Assembly (NCBI GenBank): GCA_023485205.1
Contig: JAMCZX010000012.1
Location: forward strand, 1 to 16,131
Length of the DNA stretch: 16,131 bases
From: Candidatus Omnitrophota bacterium
Lineage (GTDB): Bacteria > Ratteibacteria > UBA8468 > B48-G9 > DTJG01
Direction: 5' to 3'
Shown here piece after piece: positions 1-7,419 of the stretch (the first letter of the stretch is position 1; each line of letters starts with the position of its first letter). The notes under the pieces were generated by a model that was given only the letters and a program-made list of their open reading frames with translations, ran no database searches and was not told where the DNA came from. Made by a program: the position numbers and the translations under genes.

Positions 1-1596
1 TTTGTAAATTCTCCAATACATGGGGCAACGTTTTCTTCTGCCAATCTTGAAAAAAATATTCCCAATAGTGTTGTTCAGATTGGAGACCCGATTACAGAAA
101 AAAAAATGCTGGATGCTCTTTTAATTGCAAGGGATAAAGAATTAATCTCATCAATTACAGACTGTGGAGCAGGGGGACTTTCTTCTGCTGTGGGAGAGTT
201 AGCACAGGATTGCGGAGCAAAAATTTTTCTTGAAAAGGTTCCACTAAAATACTATGGATTAGAACCATGGGAAATATGGCTTTCTGAATCACAGGAAAGA
301 ATGGTTCTTTCAGCCAATAAAAAGAATTTTTTAAAACTAAAAAAAATTTTTGATAATGAAAATGTTGGCTATTCATGTATTGGAGAATTTACAAATAGCG
401 GGAAATTAGAAATATTTCATAATAAAGATATTGTAGGTGATATAGACCTAAAGTTTCTATTTTCAGGTATTCCTGGTACTTCTTTAAGAGCAAATTTTAC
501 CTATATCCATCAGCCGGATATTTTTCCTGAAAATATAAATTTCCAGGAGGTTCTTATTCAATTACTTTCTCATCACAATATTGCTTCCAAAGAAGCCGTT
601 ATAAGACAGTATGACCATGAAGTGCAGTCTCATACAATTTTAAAACCTCTTGCTGGAATTGATGAATGTGGACCTCTGGATGCTATTGTTTTACGGCCTA
701 TGTATGATAGCAATAAAGGGATTGTTGTTTCATGTGGAATTAATCCATATTATGGAGAAATAGACCCTTATATGATGGCAGGTTGTTGTATAGAGGAATC
801 TTTAAGAAATCTTGTTTCTGTTGGTGGAAATGTTGAAAAAACTGCGTTTTTGGATAATTTTTGCTGGGGAAATATAAACAATGAAAATATTTTAGGTACT
901 CTGGTAAGATGTGTTAAAGGATGTCATGATTTTGCTATTAAATATGATATTCCTTTTATTTCAGGAAAAGATAGTTTAAATAATTACTATACAGTTGAAA
1001 AAGATACAATCTCAATACCTGGAACCCTTCTTATTTCTGCTGTAAGCATCATTGAAGATGTAAAAAAAATTGTTAGTTCAGATTTTAAAGAGCCGGATAG
1101 TTTTATATATATGCTTGGTATAACAAAGGATGAGATGGCAGGTTCTCATCTTTATAAAGTTTTAAATATGAAAGCAGGAAATGTTCCCCAACCTAATCCG
1201 GAAATTACATTGCCTTTAATGAAAAAAATTAGATATGCAATCAATAAAGGTATTATAAAAGCCTGTCACGATTGTTCTGAAGGTGGATTTGCTGTTGCAT
1301 TAAGTGAAATGATTATTGGGGGTGGTTATGGAGCAAATGTGGATATAGAAAAATTACCAAAACAAACTGATAAAAAAATATCCTTATTGTTTTCTGAAAG
1401 TCAGGGAAGATTTATAGTGGAAATAGATAAAGATAATTCAGACGCTTTTAAAAAAATATTTTCAGGAGCACCTTTTTATTGTATAGGAAATACAACACCT
1501 GATTTTCGGCTTAATATATTCTTTGATAAAGAAAAAATTATTGATATAGATGGTGAAAAAATAAAACAGGTATGGACAGGGGCACTTAAATGGTAA
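1..1596 (+). CDS. purL: Phosphoribosylformylglycinamidine synthase PurL, synthetase subunit (5' end missing)
   Basis: PurL makes formylglycinamidine ribonucleotide from FGAR, ATP and ammonia supplied by PurQ (fourth step of purine synthesis, cytosol). The frame is open from the first base, so the N-terminus lies outside the window; 531 residues are present. The first residues read IHGATFSS and then VQIGDP, conserved in PurL, so an ATG at 106 is internal and not the start. Other PurL marks in order are DCGAGGLSS (about 160-186), LSESQER (280-300), the nucleotide-site SGKDS (961-975) and HDCSEGG (about 1267-1287), covering both AIRS-like halves. The stop overlaps the purQ start by 7 bases, indicating coupled translation. 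A separate PurQ fits the multi-subunit PurS/PurL/PurQ type; purS is not visible here. Confidence 0.96.
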   Translation, partial: FVNSPIHGATFSSANLEKNIPNSVVQIGDPITEKKMLDALLIARDKELISSITDCGAGGLSSAVGELAQDCGAKIFLEKVPLKYYGLEPWEIWLSESQERMVLSANKKNFLKLKKIFDNENVGYSCIGEFTNSGKLEIFHNKDIVGDIDLKFLFSGIPGTSLRANFTYIHQPDIFPENINFQEVLIQLLSHHNIASKEAVIRQYDHEVQSHTILKPLAGIDECGPLDAIVLRPMYDSNKGIVVSCGINPYYGEIDPYMMAGCCIEESLRNLVSVGGNVEKTAFLDNFCWGNINNENILGTLVRCVKGCHDFAIKYDIPFISGKDSLNNYYTVEKDTISIPGTLLISAVSIIEDVKKIVSSDFKEPDSFIYMLGITKDEMAGSHLYKVLNMKAGNVPQPNPEITLPLMKKIRYAINKGIIKACHDCSEGGFAVALSEMIIGGGYGANVDIEKLPKQTDKKISLLFSESQGRFIVEIDKDNSDAFKKIFSGAPFYCIGNTTPDFRLNIFFDKEKIIDIDGEKIKQVWTGALKW

Positions 1597-2354
1597 AAGT
1601 TTTAATACTAAGAACATCAGGAACAAATTGTGATTTTGAAACAGAATGGGCTTTTAATATTTGTGGGGCAAAAGCAGAAAGAGTGCATCTTCTTTCTATT
1701 ATAAATGGTAAAAAAAATATAAATAATTATGATATTCTTGTTATCCCTGGTGGATTTTCTTATGGCGACGACCTTGGAGCAGGTAAGGTTTTTGCAAATG
1801 AAATTAAACTAAAAATATGGGAATCTATTGAGATATTTAAAAAAAGTAAAAAACCAATTATTGGGATTTGTAATGGATTTCAGGTTCTGGTTAAGGCTGG
1901 GATTATACCATTTTGGGGAAAAAATTCTGCAAGCTTAACATGGAATAATAGCGGTAGATATGAAGACAGATGGGTTTATTTAAAAATAGAATCCAGTCTG
2001 TCCCCTTTTTTTAAAAATCTTCCGGAAATAATAAGACTTCCTGTTGCACATGCAGAAGGTAAATTTGTGGTTAAAGATAAAATCACTCTTAATAAAATTG
2101 GAAAAAATAAGCAAATTATATTAAAATATGTAAAACCATCAGGAGAAATATCAGGTTATCCTTATAATCCAAATGGTTCACAGGAAAATATTGCAGGGGT
2201 TTGTGATGAAAGCGGACTAATCATAGGGCTGATGCCTCATCATGAAAGAGCTCTTCTTAGTATACATTTGCCTGATTGGACAAGACAGAAAAGGGAAAAA
2301 GTATTTGGTTATGGTTATATAATTTTAAAAAACATGGTAGAATATGTATCTTAA
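1590..2354 (+). CDS. purQ: Phosphoribosylformylglycinamidine synthase glutaminase subunit PurQ
   Basis: PurQ is a class I glutamine amidotransferase that releases ammonia from glutamine and passes it to PurL. The 254 residues are a normal length. Visible motifs are PGGFSYGDD (53-61), the nucleophile elbow GICNGFQ with Cys94, AHAEGKF (153-159), and MPHHER (215-220), where His217 and Glu219 would complete the catalytic triad. Most PurQ proteins read MPHPER, so the second His replaces a usual Pro. The ATG overlaps the end of purL (TGGTAA/ATGGTA), fixing the start. It is the last purine gene; 45 bases follow before argB. Confidence 0.96.
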   Translation: MVKVLILRTSGTNCDFETEWAFNICGAKAERVHLLSIINGKKNINNYDILVIPGGFSYGDDLGAGKVFANEIKLKIWESIEIFKKSKKPIIGICNGFQVLVKAGIIPFWGKNSASLTWNNSGRYEDRWVYLKIESSLSPFFKNLPEIIRLPVAHAEGKFVVKDKITLNKIGKNKQIILKYVKPSGEISGYPYNPNGSQENIAGVCDESGLIIGLMPHHERALLSIHLPDWTRQKREKVFGYGYIILKNMVEYVS

Positions 2355-2367
2355 TAATAAAATATAA

Positions 2368-2381
2368 ACATAAATTTATGT
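2368..2381. promoter_or_regulatory. 14-base perfect palindrome upstream of argB, possible ArgR-type operator
   Basis: ACATAAATTTATGT is a perfect palindrome in the only sizeable gap (45 bases) of the purL-argF run, ending 6 bases before the argB ribosome site. Known ARG boxes are AT-rich 18-base palindromes of similar build, so a regulatory role in arginine repression is plausible. This is inference from position and symmetry only; no argR gene is in the window, and AT-rich palindromes occur by chance. Confidence 0.3.
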
Positions 2382-2387
2382 AGCGCA

Positions 2388-2394
2388 GGGAGGT
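2388..2394 (+). promoter_or_regulatory. Strong ribosome binding site for argB, supporting a TTG start
   Basis: GGGAGGT lies 5 bases before the TTG at 2400. No ATG or GTG follows before the conserved KMGG kinase motif region, so this site decides the unusual TTG start of argB. Confidence 0.75.
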
Positions 2395-2399
2395 AAAAG

Positions 2400-3284
2400 T
2401 TGGAAGAAATTATTTTTAAAAAAGCAGAAATTCTTGTTGAAGCACTTCCTTATATTCAAAAATATAAAGGGAAATTATTTGTAATAAAAATGGGCGGCAG
2501 TATTTTCAGAAATCAGGATGTAAAAAAAAGTATTTTAATGGATGTTGCTTTTCTTAATGCTGTAGGAATAAATGTTTTGCTTGTATGTGGAGGAGGACCT
2601 TTTATTACGGAAGAAATTGAAAAAACAGGTAAAAAAGTTGAATTTATAGAGGGTTTGCGGGTAACCAATAAAGAAGAATTAGAAATTGTCGTAAAGGTTC
2701 TTGGAAATGTAAAAAATGAAATAAAAGATATTCTTGAAACGCAATTTAACACTTGTTGTACAGGTTTTAATCCTGAAGATAGGATTGTTTTAGCAAAAAA
2801 AATCCATTGGCAAAAAGGAGATGAAGTAATAGACCTTGGTTATGTAGGACAAATTACAGGGGTAGATATTCCCAAAATAGAAAGCCAGATTACCAGAGGG
2901 GTGGTTATTATTGCTCCTATTGGTATTTCAGAAGAAGGCCAGTTGTATAATATAAATGGTGATTCTGTTTCTGCTTATATAAGCCAGATAATGAAAGCAG
3001 AGAAACTTATTTTTCTTACAAGTGTGCCGGGAATTATGAGGAACATATCAAACCCGGATGCTCTTATTTCTATTCTTACTGTGGAACAGGCAGAAGGTCT
3101 TATAAAAGATAATATTATTCAACATGGAATGATACCTAAGACAAAAGCCTGTATTTCTTCTCTAAAAGAAGGAGTAAAAAAAACACATATTATCAGTGGA
3201 ACTATATCTCATGCCTTGCTTTTTGAAATTTTTACACAACAGGGTATAGGAACAGAAATTATTTTATCTGAACAAAATGAATGA
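2400..3284 (+). CDS. argB: Acetylglutamate kinase ArgB
   Basis: ArgB phosphorylates N-acetylglutamate with ATP, the second step of arginine synthesis. The 294 residues match the amino acid kinase family: KMGGS (30-34) with Lys30 at the phosphate site, the glycine loop CGGGP (63-67), GLRVTN (85-90), NINGDSVSAY (184-193) in place of the usual NADT-type motif, and GMIPK (243-247), whose Lys contacts ATP. It opens the argBDF set with a TTG start and a strong ribosome site. Its last 8 bases overlap argD. The Gly-for-Ala change in NGD looks tolerated. argA, argC and argJ are not in the window. Confidence 0.93.
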   Translation: MEEIIFKKAEILVEALPYIQKYKGKLFVIKMGGSIFRNQDVKKSILMDVAFLNAVGINVLLVCGGGPFITEEIEKTGKKVEFIEGLRVTNKEELEIVVKVLGNVKNEIKDILETQFNTCCTGFNPEDRIVLAKKIHWQKGDEVIDLGYVGQITGVDIPKIESQITRGVVIIAPIGISEEGQLYNINGDSVSAYISQIMKAEKLIFLTSVPGIMRNISNPDALISILTVEQAEGLIKDNIIQHGMIPKTKACISSLKEGVKKTHIISGTISHALLFEIFTQQGIGTEIILSEQNE

Positions 3285-4482
3285 ACAGGAAATAAAACAG
3301 ATTTATCAAGAGTTTATAATAGGTTCCTATAAAAGGGATGATATTGTTTTTGTAAAAGGGAAGGGTTCATATTTATGGGATATCAATGGTAAGAAATATA
3401 TTGATTTTTTCCCTGGATGGGCAGTTTCAGGACTTGGCCATTGCCCACAACTTGTTGTTAAATCAATTTGTAAACAGGCAAAAACATTAATGCATTTATC
3501 TAATAATTTTTATCATCCATGGCAGGCCCAGGCAGCAAAAAAAATCATAGATATTTCCTTTAATGGAAAAGTGTTTTTCTGTAATAGTGGTGCAGAAGCC
3601 AATGAAGCAGCAATAAAGCTTTGCAGAATCTATGGAATGAAAAAAGGTAAATATAAATTTATATCTTTAAAAGATTCTTTTCATGGTAGAAGTTTGGCTA
3701 CTGTCACCTTAACCGGACAGGAAAAATATTCTCTTCCTTTCAAACCTCTTCCTGAAGGATTTTCTTATGTTCCCATCAATGATTTTTCTGCATTAAACAG
3801 TTTGGTTGATGATAAAACATCAGCTATTTTTATTGAGATTATACAGGGAGAAGGAGGAATAAATGTTGTAGAAAAAGAGTATTTGCAACAAATCAGAAAT
3901 CTATGTGATGAAAAAGATATTCTCCTTGTTTTTGATGAGGTTCAGACTGGTTTTGGCAGAACCGGGAAATTTTTTGCCTATCAAAACTATGAAATTGAAC
4001 CTGATATAATGACTTTAGCCAAAACACTGGGAGGAGGGTTTCCTGTTGGAGCAATGATTGCAAGGAATGAAATAGCAGATTTATTTGTTCCGGGAACACA
4101 TGCTTCAACTTTTGGAGGAAATCCGCTGGCCAGTTCTTCAATAATTTCTGTTATTGAAACAATTATTAATGAAAAATTACTAAAAAATGTAAATATTCTT
4201 TCTCCTTTTTTTAAAGAATTTCTGGAAAATTTAAAAGAAAAATTTCCTGTAATAAAGGAAATAAGAGGTATAGGTTTTATGCAGGGAATGGAATTGAAAA
4301 CACCGGGTGAGGAATTAGTTGAAATTTGTAGACAAAAAGGTCTTCTTATAAATTGTACACATAGTAATGTTATAAGAATAATGCCTGCAATTAATATAAA
4401 AAAACCTCTTCTAAAAAAAGGATTAAAAATCCTTGAAAACTCATTAAAAGAATTTTCTTGTTTCCCTGAGGTTGTTAAATGA
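3277..4482 (+). CDS. argD: Acetylornithine aminotransferase ArgD
   Basis: ArgD is a PLP enzyme that makes N-acetylornithine from N-acetylglutamate semialdehyde and glutamate; many ArgD proteins also act on succinyldiaminopimelate in lysine synthesis. The 401 residues fit class III aminotransferases: NSGAEANE (103-110) for phosphate binding, FDEVQTGFGRTG (219-230) with Asp220 for the pyridine nitrogen, and TLAKTLGGGFP (246-256) with Lys249 as the Schiff-base lysine. STFGGNPLA also matches. The ATG lies inside the end of argB with no clear ribosome site, so translation is probably coupled. The family includes ornithine and GABA aminotransferases, but the argB/argF neighbours settle the role. 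Confidence 0.94.
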   Translation: MNEQEIKQIYQEFIIGSYKRDDIVFVKGKGSYLWDINGKKYIDFFPGWAVSGLGHCPQLVVKSICKQAKTLMHLSNNFYHPWQAQAAKKIIDISFNGKVFFCNSGAEANEAAIKLCRIYGMKKGKYKFISLKDSFHGRSLATVTLTGQEKYSLPFKPLPEGFSYVPINDFSALNSLVDDKTSAIFIEIIQGEGGINVVEKEYLQQIRNLCDEKDILLVFDEVQTGFGRTGKFFAYQNYEIEPDIMTLAKTLGGGFPVGAMIARNEIADLFVPGTHASTFGGNPLASSSIISVIETIINEKLLKNVNILSPFFKEFLENLKEKFPVIKEIRGIGFMQGMELKTPGEELVEICRQKGLLINCTHSNVIRIMPAINIKKPLLKKGLKILENSLKEFSCFPEVVK

Positions 4483-5387
4483 AAAGAGATTTTTTAAATA
4501 TAACAGATCTAAAAAAAGAGGAAATTTTTTATACTTTTGAAAAAGCAAAAGAATATAAAGAAAAAAGAAAAAATAAAATTCCTTTGGAAAAAATTATGCA
4601 GGGTAAATCCTTTGGCCTTTTATTTGAAAAACCATCTTCTAGAACAAGACTTTCTTTTGAAGTTGGCATATATCAATTAGGCGGATTTCCTCTTTTTATG
4701 TCTTCAGAAAACCTTCAGCTTATCCGCGGAGAAAATATAATTGATACTGCTAAAATCTTCAATCTTTATTTGGATGGGCTTATCATAAGAACCTTTCAGC
4801 AAAAAGAAGTGGAAATAATATCAAAGTATGTGGATTTTCCTGTTATAAATGCTCTTACAGACCAATTTCATCCATGCCAGGTTATGGCTGATTTTTTTAC
4901 TCTTTGGGAAATATATAAAAACTTTAAAAATATTACCTTGTTGTATATAGGAGATGGAAATAATATTTGTAATACACTTATTCTTGGAGCTGATATACTT
5001 GGAATAAAAATGAATATTTGTACACCTGAAAAGTATAAAGTAAAAAAAGAAATCTGGGACATGGTAAAAAATAAAAACTTATTTAACGAGACAATAGAAC
5101 CAAAAAAATTTATTAAAGAATCAAATATTATATATACAGATAGCTGGATAAGTATGGGACAGGAAAAAGAAAAAAATAAAAGGAAAAAAGTTTTTTTACC
5201 ATATCAGGTAAACAAACAGCTTGTTAAAAATGCCCCAAAAAAATTTTTGTTTATGCACTGCCTTCCAGCCCATAGAAATTGGGAAGTAACAGATGATATT
5301 TTGGATGGACCGAATTCTATTATTCTTAAACAGGCAGAAAATCGTCTTTTTGTGCAACAGGCATTACTATATTTTCTATACAAATAG
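4479..5387 (+). CDS. argF: Ornithine carbamoyltransferase ArgF
   Basis: This enzyme joins ornithine and carbamoyl phosphate to give citrulline. The 302 residues carry the carbamoyl-phosphate motif SSRTR (53-57), HPCQ (131-134), the ornithine-binding DSWISMGQE (221-229) with its SMG loop, and the catalytic HCLP (260-263, Cys261). The SMG loop and HCLP make ornithine more likely than acetylornithine or succinylornithine as substrate. It overlaps argD by 4 bases (ATGA) and ends the plus-strand run; the convergent amidase gene stops only 15 bases away and no terminator hairpin is seen between them. Confidence 0.93.
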   Translation: MKRDFLNITDLKKEEIFYTFEKAKEYKEKRKNKIPLEKIMQGKSFGLLFEKPSSRTRLSFEVGIYQLGGFPLFMSSENLQLIRGENIIDTAKIFNLYLDGLIIRTFQQKEVEIISKYVDFPVINALTDQFHPCQVMADFFTLWEIYKNFKNITLLYIGDGNNICNTLILGADILGIKMNICTPEKYKVKKEIWDMVKNKNLFNETIEPKKFIKESNIIYTDSWISMGQEKEKNKRKKVFLPYQVNKQLVKNAPKKFLFMHCLPAHRNWEVTDDILDGPNSIILKQAENRLFVQQALLYFLYK

Positions 5388-5402
5388 CGGGATATAAATA
5401 TT

Positions 5403-6482
5403 TTAGATGATTTTTTTCAATTTAAGATATTCCAGTATAGAACTACCTAAAGCATGGGCAATTGCTTCCCTTACCTGTGGATTTCTTAAATTCGCTTCTA
5501 TATTTGGATTACAAATAAAACCTACCTCTGTAAGAATAGAAACACAGGGTGTGTATCTAAGAACATAAAACTCTGCATGCTTTACCCCTAAATCCGGAGT
5601 ATTTAATCTGTCTTCCATTTCTTTTTGTACAATCTGGGATAAAAGTATACTATTTTTTATAACAGAAGAACTATTAAGTATTTTATTAAGGGTTTTATTA
5701 TCTCCAGGAATAAAGGTTGGGTCTTGTTTATACCTTGGATAAAATGTTTCAAACCCATTTATATACCATCTATCAATTATAGAAGAATTCGTATGAATGC
5801 AAAAAAACATATTAGCATGGACATCTATTGCATCTTCCACTCTTTGTTCCAGTGAAACTGATTCATCCTTATCTCTTGTCATATATAGTTTTACATTTGG
5901 ATAATTTTTTAATTTTTTAATAAGAAAATTTCTCATTCTTAATGCAATATCAAGATTAACATTTTTTTCTTCAAGTCCGGTAGGCCCTATTGCCCCGGTA
6001 TCAATACCGCCATGACCCGGGTCTATAAGAATAACATAAGGAGTAGTATTGCCGGATATAGAAATATTTGTTGGCGAAGTGGAATTTACAGAAATTGGGT
6101 TTTCAGAAGGAGCAGGAGAGGATTTATGATTTTCTTTGATAGAAGATAATACTTTGTCAATGGATTTTAAAGGAAAAAGAATTTTTCCTGATACTTCTTC
6201 TATGGGATAGGTAAGGTTATATGTTTGTCCTCCGGCAATAAGTGTGGAAGAGCCTGTGGCTGTTTTAATAAATACACCATGATACTGAAAATATATTCTA
6301 TTTTCTATTTTGGCAAAATTCTGTATATAGAGTATGGAAGAAATGGTTTTAAAACTGATATATTTATGATTATTTACAATATATATATGATGATTAACAA
6401 GCTGTTGTGATGATAAGACAGAAGAAAAACAAATATAAATTGGAAATACAATTAATAAAAATAAAAATTTTTTAAATTTCAA
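5403..6482 (-). CDS. Secreted N-acetylmuramoyl-L-alanine amidase (Amidase_3 type)
   Basis: Amidase_3 enzymes are zinc hydrolases that cut the bond between the peptide stem and MurNAc in peptidoglycan. The 359 residues start with a signal peptide (lysines, then a hydrophobic stretch 6-22), followed by a small domain (about 30-110) resembling a copper-amine-oxidase-like N-terminal domain, a Ser/Pro/Thr linker (about 115-147), and the amidase domain. The zinc ligands appear as His157 (DPGHGG), Glu172 (GLEEKNVNL) and His230 (CIHTNSS), with the catalytic Glu319 (TEVGFI). The start is TTG, set by an AGGAGG site 8 bases upstream. It follows the gerMN-domain gene by 31 bases, a pairing that suggests joint work at the cell envelope. 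Confidence 0.9.
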   Translation of the reverse strand: MKFKKFLFLLIVFPIYICFSSVLSSQQLVNHHIYIVNNHKYISFKTISSILYIQNFAKIENRIYFQYHGVFIKTATGSSTLIAGGQTYNLTYPIEEVSGKILFPLKSIDKVLSSIKENHKSSPAPSENPISVNSTSPTNISISGNTTPYVILIDPGHGGIDTGAIGPTGLEEKNVNLDIALRMRNFLIKKLKNYPNVKLYMTRDKDESVSLEQRVEDAIDVHANMFFCIHTNSSIIDRWYINGFETFYPRYKQDPTFIPGDNKTLNKILNSSSVIKNSILLSQIVQKEMEDRLNTPDLGVKHAEFYVLRYTPCVSILTEVGFICNPNIEANLRNPQVREAIAHALGSSILEYLKLKKII

Positions 6483-6490
6483 AAGATATA

Positions 6491-6497
6491 CCTCCTT
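6491..6497 (-). promoter_or_regulatory. Strong ribosome binding site for the amidase, supporting a TTG start
   Basis: Read on the minus strand this is AAGGAGG, 8 bases before the TTG at 6482-6480. It lies in the 31-base gap after the gerMN gene and fixes a start that gives a full signal peptide. Confidence 0.75.
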
Positions 6498-6513
6498 TTT
6501 TTATTTTTGAATT

Positions 6514-7041
6514 TTATGGAAGTATTTTTTTCATATTATTTCTTCCTAATGGTTTATCAACATCTGTTAGACCTTCTCCACTAAAACTTTTTATTTCTTT
6601 TCCATTTATTAAAAAACGAACTTTTTTAATCTGAGGGAATTGTGTTGTAGTAAAAACTATTTGTGAAAGTCTTCCTTCCATGTTTTCTATTCCGCCTCCA
6701 GATTCTATTTTTTTATTAAAATCAAGATAAGCAATATTATTTTTTATTTCTATATTATTTAGTAGAGTTCCTGAAGGAATAAAAGAAAAATAGTTTAACT
6801 TTTTTTCTTTTTTATCTGGTCCTTTTAACAATTCTTCTATAGCATATTGAATTTTTTCATTGGTAGTTAATAAATATTTATTGCTTTTTTTTTGTATGGA
6901 AATCAAAACAGCATGATGTCCTTTTGTTTTAAAAAAATACAATTTAATCTTAGGATATAAAAACCCGCTTTGCAGTGCAAATAAAATAATAATAAGTATA
7001 ATTAAAATAATAGATAGTACATATAATATAAATTTTTTCAT
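6514..7041 (-). CDS. Membrane-anchored GerMN-domain protein
   Basis: The 175-residue protein has one N-terminal membrane segment (about 5-26, very Ile/Leu rich) and an outer domain matching the GerMN fold: EELLKGPDKKEK, then FIPSGTLLNNIEI, AYLDFNKKI, and a VFTTTQFPQIKKVRFLINGKE tail. GerMN domains occur in GerM and LpqB and are associated with envelope functions; they do not prove sporulation. It is directly followed by the amidase, so a shared role in peptidoglycan remodelling is inferred. Start at ATG 7041 with a weak AAAGG site. Its upstream region is the tandem-repeat block, so its promoter or leader may lie inside a repeat unit. Confidence 0.8.
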   Translation of the reverse strand: MKKFILYVLSIILIILIIILFALQSGFLYPKIKLYFFKTKGHHAVLISIQKKSNKYLLTTNEKIQYAIEELLKGPDKKEKKLNYFSFIPSGTLLNNIEIKNNIAYLDFNKKIESGGGIENMEGRLSQIVFTTTQFPQIKKVRFLINGKEIKSFSGEGLTDVDKPLGRNNMKKILP

Positions 7042-7050
7042 CTTTTAACC

Positions 7051-7201
7051 TTTTTCCTCATACTCCTATTTGTCCGCGTGGGCATTCCTTAGATGTGGAG
7101 GCGGCGGGTACTGCCCCCTCATCCGTCGCATTCGTTTCGCTCGCTCCTTAAAGGGGGAACAGGTTCCCCCTTAATATTCCCCCTAAAGCATGAGGAAACC
7201 C
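7051..7201. repeat. Tandem repeat unit A (151 bp)
   Basis: First full unit of a direct tandem repeat. It starts with TTTTTCCTCATACTCC and contains a copy of the last 23 bases of ssrA at 7096-7118, a GC-rich segment, and a long hairpin at 7148-7174. It differs from unit B by a few substitutions and one G in the hairpin. It begins 10 bases upstream of the gerMN start codon. Confidence 0.95.
7148..7174. repeat. Inverted repeat inside unit A
   Basis: GGGGGAAC (7153-7160) pairs perfectly with GTTCCCCC (7163-7170) across a two-base loop, and the flanking TTAA segments extend the stem with one bulged A. The equivalent in unit B is at 7299-7324. It is not followed by a T-run on either strand, so it looks more like a palindromic repeat element than a standard terminator. 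Confidence 0.8.
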
Positions 7202-7212
7202 TTTTTCCTCAT
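7190..7212. repeat. Hairpin across the A/B unit junction
   Basis: ATGAGGAAA (7190-7198) pairs with TTTCCTCAT (7204-7212), giving a 9-bp stem with a 5-base loop. The B/C junction at 7340-7362 has the same hairpin with a 10-bp stem. Each junction between units therefore sits in a hairpin loop. Confidence 0.8.
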
Positions 7213-7351
7213 ACTCCTATTTGTCCGCGTGGGCATTCCTTAGATGTGGAGGCGGCGGGTACTGCCCCCTCATCCGTCGCATTCGCTTTGCTCGCTCCTT
7301 AAAGGGGAACAGGTTCCCCCTTAATATTCCCCCTAAAGCATGAGGAAAACC
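7202..7351. repeat. Tandem repeat unit B (150 bp)
   Basis: Second full unit, nearly identical to unit A. Its copy of the ssrA 3' end is at 7247-7269 and its central hairpin (TTAAAGGGGAAC with GTTCCCCCTTAA) at 7299-7324. Confidence 0.95.
7299..7324. repeat. Inverted repeat inside unit B
   Basis: GGGGAAC (7304-7310) pairs with GTTCCCC (7313-7319) across a two-base loop. The left arm has one G fewer than in unit A. Confidence 0.8.
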
Positions 7352-7362
7352 TTTTTCCTCAT
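7340..7362. repeat. Hairpin across the B/C unit junction, 35 bases after ssrA
   Basis: ATGAGGAAAA (7340-7349) pairs perfectly with TTTTCCTCAT (7353-7362), a 10-bp stem with a 3-base loop. On the minus strand it would form in RNA soon after the tmRNA 3' end. It could act as a terminator or processing barrier, but no U-run follows, so I do not call it an intrinsic terminator. Confidence 0.7.
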
Positions 7363-7419
7363 ACTCCTATTTGTCCGCGTGGACATTCCTTAGATGTGGA
7401 GGCGGCGGGTACTGCCCCC
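7352..7419. repeat. Partial tandem repeat unit C, running into the 3' end of ssrA
   Basis: These 68 bases match the first part of units A and B, ending exactly after GTACTGCCCCC; beyond that the sequence becomes unique tmRNA body. The last 23 bases (7397-7419) are functional ssrA sequence. A small hairpin, TGTCC/GGACA (7372-7376 with 7381-7385), is perfect here but has a mismatch in units A and B. Confidence 0.9.

Noticed and set aside
106..1596. PurL as a complete 496-residue protein starting at 106
   Set aside because: Conserved PurL residues precede the ATG in frame back to base 1, so the gene is cut by the window edge.
7148..7362. Intrinsic terminators for ssrA
   Set aside because: The hairpins are strong, but none is followed by a T-run on the minus strand, so I list them as inverted repeats only.
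7042..7396. Genomic island inserted at the tmRNA 3' end
   Set aside because: Duplicated tmRNA ends invite this reading, but only 355 bases lie between ssrA and gerMN and there is no integrase or other cargo.
7051..7419. CRISPR array
   Set aside because: The units are ~150 bp, abut directly with no spacers, and contain inner palindromes; no cas gene is nearby.
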